Shown here in pieces: positions 57,446-64,000 of a DNA stretch of 64,000 nucleotides. The position numbers and the translations under genes were made by a program. The stretch is taken from the NCBI GenBank assembly GCA_023433505.1, contig JAEZCO010000087.1, positions 62,001 through 126,000 of the forward strand. Reading direction: 5' to 3'. Below the pieces are notes generated by a model that worked only from the letters and a program-made list of their open reading frames with translations, did no database searches and was not told the origin of the DNA. The DNA is from Bacillota bacterium. GTDB taxonomy: Bacteria; Bacillota; Clostridia; Acetivibrionales; DTU013. Position 1 is the stretch's first letter. Each line of letters opens with the position of its first letter.

Positions 57446-58561
57446 CTATCGCGTATTCTCACCGCAGGAACTCCTGACCACCAATTGAGTCGGAACAGCC
57501 GATCGGTAGACCGATATATTCTTCCCCTCTATTTTATCAATAGCCATGTCCGCGGCATTCTGACCAATCAGCATACCGTTTTGCGCTATGGAAGTGAGCG
57601 GAGGCGCCGTGAATTCGCATTCCGCTATGTTGTCAAAGCCTACGATGCCTATATCCCGTCCGATAACCAGCCCCTCGCTGCTGAGAATCCGGATGCACTG
57701 CAGTGCAATGGCGTCATTTACGGCCAAAATCCCCAACGGAATATGCTGCTTTAATTCAATAAGCTTTTCTTTCAATTCCTCAACGAAAAACCGGTGCATG
57801 GGATAGGGATATCGCTTAAGTTCTTCTTCCATATTGATATGAGTAACTGATTTTAGGCCAAATTCTCCAACCGCGCTTAAATACCCTTCCAGCCTTTCAT
57901 TTACGGAGGAAACACTCGTTTTGTAGGATACAAACGCCACGTTCCTGTAGCCTTGCATGGCCAGATGCCTTACAGCCACATAGGCTCCGCCTGCATGATC
58001 GGAGCCAATGTAATCATAGTCGGAGAGCCCCGGATTTCTGTCCAGCAAACCCAGGTATATCCCTCTCTCGTCCAACTCGTTGACGATTTCCGGTAATCTG
58101 GTATCATCGCAGGAGAATATGTCGATGCCGGCAACGCCTGCATCAATAAGCCGCCGGATGCAGCGTATTTCTTCCTCCGGCTCCGCTTCACTGCTGCAAG
58201 CAATCGTCAGGTATCCTCTTTTCCTCGCCTGCTTTTCATACCCCCTGAAAATCTGGCCTCCAAATCCTTCGATGTATCCGCCCGTAACATATCCCAGCAG
58301 TTTGTTTCCCATGGCGCCCGCATTCCCGGGCAGCTCATCGCTTACAAAAGTGCCCCTGCCCCTGGTCCTGGTCAGGTAGCCTTCCTTCACAAGCTCATCC
58401 ATGGCCTGCCTTATGGGAAACCTGCTTATGCCGTATGTAGTGCAGAGCTCCTGTTCCGTGGGTACAGGATTGCCTCTTTTTAATTCACCTGCCTTTATCT
58501 TTTCAATAATCGTCTTTTTCAGCTGCATATAGAGCGGATAATTGGATTTTTTGTCCAGCAT
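57446..58561 (-). CDS. GntR/LacI-type sugar-responsive regulator (AraR-like)
   Basis: A 371-residue regulator. The N-terminal winged helix is GntR-type (YPLYMQLKKTIIEKIKAGEL, PTEQELCTTYGISRFPIRQA, VKEGYLTRTRGRGTFVSDE). The larger C-terminal part is a LacI/periplasmic-binding-like sugar domain (GVAGIDIFSCDDTRLPEIVN, YDYIGSDHAGGAYVAVRHLA, GIVGFDNIAECEFTAPPLTS). This fusion is the AraR architecture. It lies 51 bases upstream of the mannosidase gene, same strand, and is divergent from the ABC transporter. It probably represses both from the 290-base gap (inverted repeat at 58621). The inducer sugar is unknown; alpha-mannosides or related are likely. Confidence 0.9.
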   Translation of the reverse strand: MLDKKSNYPLYMQLKKTIIEKIKAGELKRGNPVPTEQELCTTYGISRFPIRQAMDELVKEGYLTRTRGRGTFVSDELPGNAGAMGNKLLGYVTGGYIEGFGGQIFRGYEKQARKRGYLTIACSSEAEPEEEIRCIRRLIDAGVAGIDIFSCDDTRLPEIVNELDERGIYLGLLDRNPGLSDYDYIGSDHAGGAYVAVRHLAMQGYRNVAFVSYKTSVSSVNERLEGYLSAVGEFGLKSVTHINMEEELKRYPYPMHRFFVEELKEKLIELKQHIPLGILAVNDAIALQCIRILSSEGLVIGRDIGIVGFDNIAECEFTAPPLTSIAQNGMLIGQNAADMAIDKIEGKNISVYRSAVPTQLVVRSSCGENTR

Positions 58562-58620
58562 TCATTTCCTCCGTCCAAGCATTTGGTATGCATTTGTTAT
58601 GTCACAATAACTTATTAGAT

Positions 58621-58659
58621 ACATTTTATTATGATAATATTCTTATTTAGATAAAATGT
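58621..58659. promoter_or_regulatory. Inverted repeat in the divergent promoter region
   Basis: ACATTTTAT and ATAAAATGT with a 21-base spacer lie between the regulator gene and the transporter operon. A shorter palindrome CACGA..TCGTG occurs at 58771-58791. Candidate operator for the GntR/LacI protein. Confidence 0.45.
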
Positions 58660-58849
58660 CAATCCTCAAAGTTATCTTTTTCTCTCGGAAATTTCATTGC
58701 CTTCTAAAAATTAACAAGCCAAAATCAAACAAGAAATAACAAGTTAATGGCATTTTTTTCTTATCAAATCACGAATATACTTATATCGTGCTTAGAAGAT
58801 TTATGCTTTTAATAAATTGCAATTTCAATTTTGAGAAGGTAGGTTTAGT

Positions 58850-59842
58850 ATGACTCAAAATACGATGAATTCCAGCGGGCTCGCTGTAGAAAGAAAAACT
58901 GCACTGAATCGTATGAGCTTTCATAGGCATAAAAAAACTTTTATACTGCTGTCCATGGTACTGCCCGGCGCAATTTGGCTGCTGCTGCTGCGATACCTGC
59001 CGATGTTTGGCATCGTGATGGCTTTTCAAAACTTTGAGATTTATTACGATGCTCCAAGCCTTCTCAATAACATTATCCATAGTCCATGGGTGGGATTGCA
59101 AAACTTCGAATTTTTGTTTGCTACAAGTGACTGTTGGCATATGCTTTTTAATACGATAGCCTACAATATGGTATTTATCGTATTGGGTACTGTCATTTCG
59201 GTGGCTTTCGCGATTATGATGAGCGAGCTTACTACGAAGCGCCTGATGAAAACCTATCAGACGATGATGTTCTTCCCGTTCTTTTTGAGCTGGGTCGTGG
59301 CCAGCTACTTTTTATACGCTTTCCTGGCACCGGACGACGGCTTGCTTGTGCATTTGTTCAAGGACGCGGCGATAACCCAGGCCGGGTGGTACAACGATAC
59401 CAAGCCGTGGCCGTACCTTATTGTATTCGCCCATATGTGGAAGAATGTCGGCTATACTGTTGTACTGTATATGGCAGCCATTGTCGGTATTGACACAAGC
59501 CTGTATGAAGCCGTCAGGATTGACGGTGCTTCAAAGTGGCAGCAGATACGCCATGTCACACTTCCCCATTTAACCACGCTGGTTATTGTTCTGCTGATCA
59601 TCAATGTAGGGAAAATCTTCAACTCCGATTTCGGACTTTTCTACACAGTGCCTATGAATACCGGTAACTTGATTCCTGTGACACAGGTGGTTGATACCTA
59701 TGTATACCGGGCGCTTATGAGTACCAGCGACATCGGCATGAGCACCGCCGCAGGTCTATTCCAGAGCGCCGTGGGATTTGTCCTTGTACTGATCACAAAT
59801 ACGTTTGTCCGTAAGGTAGATCCGGACAGCGCCATGTTTTAG
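58850..59842 (+). CDS. Sugar ABC transporter permease, LplB-type
   Basis: A 330-residue permease with six predicted helices. The opening helix is KKTFILLSMVLPGAIWLLLL with the LplB-like MFGIVMAFQNFEIYYDA. The EAA loop is YEAVRIDGASKWQQIRHVTL, the carbohydrate-transporter form. The start is preceded by GAAGGTAG, weak. Followed 12 bases later by the partner permease. LplB/YtcP-type importers take up complex oligosaccharides and use a shared ATPase (MsmX type), and indeed no ATPase gene is present here. Confidence 0.92.
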   Translation: MTQNTMNSSGLAVERKTALNRMSFHRHKKTFILLSMVLPGAIWLLLLRYLPMFGIVMAFQNFEIYYDAPSLLNNIIHSPWVGLQNFEFLFATSDCWHMLFNTIAYNMVFIVLGTVISVAFAIMMSELTTKRLMKTYQTMMFFPFFLSWVVASYFLYAFLAPDDGLLVHLFKDAAITQAGWYNDTKPWPYLIVFAHMWKNVGYTVVLYMAAIVGIDTSLYEAVRIDGASKWQQIRHVTLPHLTTLVIVLLIINVGKIFNSDFGLFYTVPMNTGNLIPVTQVVDTYVYRALMSTSDIGMSTAAGLFQSAVGFVLVLITNTFVRKVDPDSAMF

Positions 59843-59854
59843 GAGGAACCGCAG

Positions 59855-60781
59855 ATGAATGCTACTATGACCAAAAGCAGGAGCAATTCCCGCCTGGGCG
59901 CCATCAGCGTGCCCTCTGAAATAATACTGCACATTATTCTTTTGGCCTTTGCACTGGCGTGCATCATACCGTTTATCTTTTGCATTATTATTTCATTTAC
60001 ATCCAAGCAGAGCATAATAAATATAGGGTTTTCCTTCTTTCCGCAGGCGTGGTCGCTAGACGGCTATAAATATGTTCTGGATATGGGCAGGCAGCTCTGG
60101 GTTTCCTACTTCAACAGTATATTTATTTCGGTTGTAGGTACTCTCGTAAGCGTTGCCATCTGTATTTTATATTCCTACGCTCTATATCGCAGGGACTTTA
60201 AATTTCGCAGATTCTTCACGTTATTTGCGGTATTTACCATGATGTTTACCGGCGGGCTTGCACCCACCTACCAGGTAAGCAGAGTAATGCTGGGTCTGAG
60301 CGACAATTACTGGGCTCTTATTGTGCCTTTGCTGGTAAATCCGTTCAACTTTATTATCATGCGCACGTTCTTCCTGTCCAGCGTACCCGATTCCATCATT
60401 GAGGCTGCAACCATTGATGGCAGCGGAGAATACAACACGCTGCTCAAAGTCATTGTGCCCATATCAAAACCGGGTATTGCCACCGTTGCCCTGCTGACGA
60501 TTCTGGCGTATTGGAACGACTGGTTCAGCGCACTGCTATACATCGACGACAACAAGTATTTCCCTCTCCAGTTTCTGCTCTGGCAGCTGCAAAGCCAGAT
60601 CGAATTCCTGGCGGCAAATTCCGGAAGAGGGCTCGAATCGGTTGTCGATATGGCGACACTGCCGACACAGAGCTTCCGTATGGCGGTCGTCGTACTGATC
60701 GTTATACCCATAGCGTGTGCGTATCCGTTCTTCCAGCGCTATGTTGTATCCGGCCTTACGGTTGGTTCGGTAAAGGGCTGA
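59855..60781 (+). CDS. Sugar ABC transporter permease, YtcP-type
   Basis: A 308-residue permease, the partner of LplB-type proteins. SEIILHIILLAFALACIIPF is the first helix, FNFIIMRTFFLSSVPDSIIE the fifth region, and EAATIDGSGEYNTLLKVIVP the EAA loop. The C-terminus FFQRYVVSGLTVGSVKG is the family's standard ending. Ribosome site AGGAGGAACCGCAG. It forms the second half of the membrane pore. The gap of 150 bases to the binding-protein gene holds no gene. Confidence 0.92.
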   Translation: MNATMTKSRSNSRLGAISVPSEIILHIILLAFALACIIPFIFCIIISFTSKQSIINIGFSFFPQAWSLDGYKYVLDMGRQLWVSYFNSIFISVVGTLVSVAICILYSYALYRRDFKFRRFFTLFAVFTMMFTGGLAPTYQVSRVMLGLSDNYWALIVPLLVNPFNFIIMRTFFLSSVPDSIIEAATIDGSGEYNTLLKVIVPISKPGIATVALLTILAYWNDWFSALLYIDDNKYFPLQFLLWQLQSQIEFLAANSGRGLESVVDMATLPTQSFRMAVVVLIVIPIACAYPFFQRYVVSGLTVGSVKG

Positions 60782-60932
60782 TGGAATAACACCGTTGTAT
60801 ACGGCATCAAGCTAAGGAGTACCGGAAGTTGCATTTCCGCCAGTGCTTATCGTTGCCGATTACATAAATACTGTCGCTGCCGGAATCTAAACCGGCAAGA
60901 CAAACTAAAAAATAATTGAAGGAGTGAAGACA

Positions 60933-62453
60933 ATGAAGGCAATGAAAAAGGTTCTAGCAATCGTGATCTGCATGACGCTGGTGCTGTCTCTTTTCGTTAC
61001 GGTCAGCGCGGCTACCGCAGTCAAGACACCGAGTACGTCGAAATTTGTAACATTGACCTGGATGATGCATGGAAGTAACGTAAAAGACGACACTGCAGTC
61101 ATGAAGCAGGTAAATGCATTGCTCAAAAAGAAGCTTAACTGCGAGCTGAAGATGAAGTGGGAAGGCTGGGGCACCTATGACCAGAAGCAGACTCTGGCGC
61201 TCAACGGCGGCGCTCCGACCGACATCTACTTCACCTGCAGCTGGACTGTCAACACGTATCAAGCGACTGCAAAAAAGGGCGCTTTTGTACGCCTTGACGA
61301 CCCAAAGAACAATTTGCTTGCGAGCTGTGCTCCAAACCTCTTTAAGACCCTGCCGCAAGTCCTGGCACAGGCTGCGATGACGGACGGCAAGAAGGGTAAA
61401 GGCATTTACGCTATTCCGACATACAAGGAAATCGCGCAGCAGTATCATTGGCTCTTCAACAAGAGGATCCTCGACAAGTATAAGATTGATGCGAGTGAGG
61501 TAAAAGACCTGAAGGGTCTCGAGCCGTTGTTGAAGAAAATTAAGGAAGGCGAAGGCAAGGATTTCTATCCGATCAACTGCGACTATACGGTTTGGATGAG
61601 AGCACTCACAAATACAGACCAAATGGAGAACAAACTGCTGGTTGGCTATGCATTTGATCCGGTTAATCCCTCAAAATCCGCCAAGTCATTCTTCAACCGT
61701 AATGCAAGCGCTGAATACAAGGCTTATTGCGAGACGATGCACAAGTATTACGAAGCCGGATATATTAATCCCGCGGCGGTTGCCAATAATCAAATTATGA
61801 GTGAAACCTGGCAGAATACCAGAGCGTCCGGACAGTGGGCGTTTGATATTTTCCCATATGTTCCCGGCGATGAAAACTCGCTGACGGATCAGTACAATTA
61901 CAAGTTTACTGTTAAGCCGGTTCAGGCAGGCCTTATCTCCACCACGTCCTCCCGCGGCGCTATGAATGCGGTTTCAGTCACTTCAAAGAACCCGGACAGA
62001 GCTGTAATGCTGCTGAACCTCGTTAATACCGATCCGCAACTGCGTACACTGCTCGCTTACGGCGTTGAAGGCGTACACTATACGAAAGACGACGGCAGAA
62101 TAGTAATGAAACCGAATAATGGCTTCTCACCTTGGGTTTATGGTATGGCCAATGTAAACATACTGCCTCTGAAGGACAGCGATCCTGCCGACAAATATAC
62201 AAGGATGTTCCCGAAATTTAACAAGGCCGAAGCTCTGCCCATCCTTGGCTACGCACCGGATTTTGACCCTGTTAAGACCCAGATGGCTACCCTCAACAAC
62301 CTTGCAGATCAGTACAACACAGGGTTGGTCACAGGTGCTTCCGATCCGGCAACAATACTTCCCGAGTTTAACAAGAAGCTCAAAGATGGCGGAATTGACG
62401 CTGTTATCAAAGAAGTGAACAAGCAGCTCACTACGTTCCTTACTGCTAAGTAA
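60933..62453 (+). CDS. Sugar ABC transporter substrate-binding protein
   Basis: A 506-residue extracellular binding protein of the LipO/YtcQ type (DUF3502-containing group). The signal is MKAMKKVLAIVICMTLVLSL ending VSAATA, with no lipobox Cys, unlike the usual Gram-positive lipoprotein. The mature start (KTPSTSKFVTLTWMMHG) and EWGTYDQKQTLALNGGAPTD-like block match the family, as does the RDSDPADKYTRMFPKF-like C-terminal region. ATG 60933 is chosen: GGAG lies 9 bases upstream; GTG 60924 is too near that site. It completes the transporter except for the ATPase. Confidence 0.88.
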   Translation: MKAMKKVLAIVICMTLVLSLFVTVSAATAVKTPSTSKFVTLTWMMHGSNVKDDTAVMKQVNALLKKKLNCELKMKWEGWGTYDQKQTLALNGGAPTDIYFTCSWTVNTYQATAKKGAFVRLDDPKNNLLASCAPNLFKTLPQVLAQAAMTDGKKGKGIYAIPTYKEIAQQYHWLFNKRILDKYKIDASEVKDLKGLEPLLKKIKEGEGKDFYPINCDYTVWMRALTNTDQMENKLLVGYAFDPVNPSKSAKSFFNRNASAEYKAYCETMHKYYEAGYINPAAVANNQIMSETWQNTRASGQWAFDIFPYVPGDENSLTDQYNYKFTVKPVQAGLISTTSSRGAMNAVSVTSKNPDRAVMLLNLVNTDPQLRTLLAYGVEGVHYTKDDGRIVMKPNNGFSPWVYGMANVNILPLKDSDPADKYTRMFPKFNKAEALPILGYAPDFDPVKTQMATLNNLADQYNTGLVTGASDPATILPEFNKKLKDGGIDAVIKEVNKQLTTFLTAK

Positions 62454-62510
62454 TAAATAATTGCTGATGCTTGCAATAGTCATATCCCGCAGCAATTATC
62501 ACGATTTATA

Positions 62511-62550
62511 AAAAACAGAGTCCGGTACACAAACCGGACTCTGTTTTTTT
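62511..62550 (+). terminator. Terminator of the sugar transporter operon
   Basis: Sixteen-base arms (AAAAACAGAGTCCGGT and ACCGGACTCTGTTTTT) with a 6-base loop and a following T run. It lies 60 bases after the binding-protein stop and just beyond the convergent lysin gene. Confidence 0.9.
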
Positions 62551-62603
62551 GTTGGGTTATACCGGCTAAAAGCAAACGAGACAAAAAACTGACATTCTCC
62601 GTC

Positions 62604-63893
62604 TCAGCCTACCACCTTCACGATATTGAACATTTCGTCCAGCACCACCCAATTTTGCGGGAAGGAGGAGCCCAACACCCAATAGCTTGTTCCTCTCAAG
62701 CCATAATTGTTTGCCAGCACCAGTTTGGCCTGAACGCTTCTGGCGTCCTCAAACCAAACCTCATGCCTTGCCCCATTGTCATCCGTATAATTGAAATGAG
62801 GCGCTTGCAACTTATAGTCATATTCGATGGCAGCATTGTATCTGGCCGCCAGCTTGATCGCATCCTGCGGGCTGACACGTCTGGCCCATCTTCCGCCTTC
62901 CACAAAAGGCAGTGTCCAGTCATATCCGTAAAGCGGCATGCCCATCATAATCTTTTTCGCCGGCATGACGGAAACAGCATATTTGATTACATCCTCTACA
63001 AGATTGATGGGCGCTACCGCATAAGGAGGCCCGCCCGACCATCCCCATTCATAGGTCATAATGATTACAAAATCGACGATTTCACCATGAGCCCTATAGT
63101 CATGGGCACCATGCCATGAACCGGTCTGATAATCCGAGGGCTTGGGGGCAAGCGCCGTAGATACGGGATAATTCAGAGGGCGCAGGGCCGCGACCACCCT
63201 TCTCAGAAAATCATTGTAAAGCTGCCTGTTCTCCGGAGAAATCCGTTCGAAGTCTATGTTCAGTCCATAATATCCTTTGTTTCTCATAAGGGTAATTATA
63301 TTATTGATAAGGGTCCTTTGTATTTCCTGGCTTTTAAGGATGGTATCGACCATTTCCGTATCAAAGTTGCCGTTGCTGAAATTTGTTATCACCATTAACG
63401 GAGCGGTCCTATGTCCACGAGCAGCCTGGATGATGGCAGTGTCGTCAATGGGGTTTATGCTGCCGTCTGCATTTACCTGATAGCTGAAGGGACTGATATA
63501 AGTAAGATACTCACCAACTTCATTAGTCAATTGGGTTTCTACCTCTGGCGTACTTGGTTCAATATAAGCATTTGTCTCTATATATCCGTATTGCTTTCTC
63601 GCCTGAGGAATCCTTAATATCATTCCTACGGATATCCTTTCAGGATTTGTAATCCCATTCAAAGCCGCGATACTTTCGACAGTTGTTCCGTATTTTTGTG
63701 CGATGCTCCACAGCGAATCACCTGGCTGTACCCTGTACGCGCTTTCCGTTGACGGTATTACAAGCGCCTGTCCTACTACAAGAGAAGGCAGCTCCTCCAA
63801 ACCGTTAGCCGCGCTGATACGGTCCATTCCGACACCGAATCTTCTGGATATTTCCCAAAGAGTGTCTCCGGATCTGACAACGTATATAGTCAA
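62604..63893 (-). CDS. LysM-GH18 spore-type peptidoglycan lysin (YaaH/SleL-like)
   Basis: A 429-residue protein. Two LysM domains at the N-terminus (IYVVRSGDTLWEISRRFG, about 2-46, and YRVQPGDSLWSIAQKYG, about 52-96) bind peptidoglycan. The GH18 domain follows (YLTYISPFSYQVNADG..., GLNIDFERISPENRQLYNDF with the catalytic Glu, VIIMTYEWGWSGGPPYAVAP, MGMPLYGYDWTLPF). YaaH/SleL proteins cleave spore cortex. No signal peptide is seen, in keeping with the spore-deposited YaaH type. Start has AGGATGTGGTTTTTTGACTATATACG; the ribosome site is weak. Region 63894-64000 holds only its upstream DNA. Confidence 0.92.
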   Translation of the reverse strand: MTIYVVRSGDTLWEISRRFGVGMDRISAANGLEELPSLVVGQALVIPSTESAYRVQPGDSLWSIAQKYGTTVESIAALNGITNPERISVGMILRIPQARKQYGYIETNAYIEPSTPEVETQLTNEVGEYLTYISPFSYQVNADGSINPIDDTAIIQAARGHRTAPLMVITNFSNGNFDTEMVDTILKSQEIQRTLINNIITLMRNKGYYGLNIDFERISPENRQLYNDFLRRVVAALRPLNYPVSTALAPKPSDYQTGSWHGAHDYRAHGEIVDFVIIMTYEWGWSGGPPYAVAPINLVEDVIKYAVSVMPAKKIMMGMPLYGYDWTLPFVEGGRWARRVSPQDAIKLAARYNAAIEYDYKLQAPHFNYTDDNGARHEVWFEDARSVQAKLVLANNYGLRGTSYWVLGSSFPQNWVVLDEMFNIVKVVG

Positions 63894-64000
63894 AAAACCA
63901 CATCCTATCCTTCATTTACTATTCCAGTATATTCAGTACCGGCCCGGATGTTTACATAAGCGTGCTACGGAAGTCTGGGAAATAATCAATGGAATTAAGC

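Overview
The window looks like chromosome of a spore-forming, AT-rich clostridial Firmicute. The grounds are family-level similarity, strong GGAGG-type ribosome sites, a two-LysM plus GH18 spore-type lysin, a signal-anchor YidC, S-layer homology repeats, a Bce-type peptide-resistance module and a CD1871A-type small CXXC protein. No rRNA, tRNA or CRISPR array was seen.

Layout. 1-4.8 kb: relatively GC-rich oligopeptide ABC transporter operon (binding-protein end, oppB, oppC, oppD, oppF). 4.8-13.6 kb: AT-rich accessory genes (VOC protein, GNAT, DUF4375-like), then a Bce-type two-component system with its ABC transporter, running directly into a TlpA-like lipoprotein, a 53-residue CXXC membrane protein and a polyferredoxin-type membrane protein. 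13.6-20.6 kb: small cargo genes (GNATs, cupin, flavin-type oxidase, DUF2975 plus HTH pair, many broken) punctuated by repeated fragments of the 5' end of yyaL. 20.65-48.59 kb: a 28-kb island inserted in the CXXC codons of yyaL. It carries a large serine recombinase at its left end, a secreted 1349-residue protein, a primase-like Rep protein with a probable counter-transcribed RNA, an origin-like repeat region, a tyrosine-recombinase-like protein flanked by two paralogous glycosyltransferases, an S-layer-type protein, a C5 methyltransferase/nuclease/Vsr cassette, a PLD plus SIR2/AbiH-like pair, a frameshifted resolvase and a PHP-ATPase of the TrlF type. 48.6-64 kb: GC-richer housekeeping DNA (rest of yyaL, yidC, PadR/DUF1700/DUF4097, GH38 mannosidase with a GntR/LacI regulator, divergent LplB/YtcP-type sugar ABC transporter, LysM-GH18 lysin).

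The central observation is that yyaL is a repeatedly used attachment gene. Five separate 5' fragments plus one orphan core precede the single 619-codon body. All are cut within or next to the codons of the thioredoxin-like TCHWCH motif. The two island ends carry near-perfect 16-bp inverted repeats which, joined around the core, rebuild a symmetrical attP of the kind used by large serine integrases. Base composition rises sharply at the junction, so the 5' fragments seem to have arrived with the elements. The result is a stack of accreted islands in which acetyltransferase-rich cargo resembles gene cassettes. The 28-kb island appears also able to replicate: it has Rep, a Rep-leader terminator, an antisense RNA unit and repeats. 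All functional statements come from reading the sequence and from family knowledge; no database search was run.
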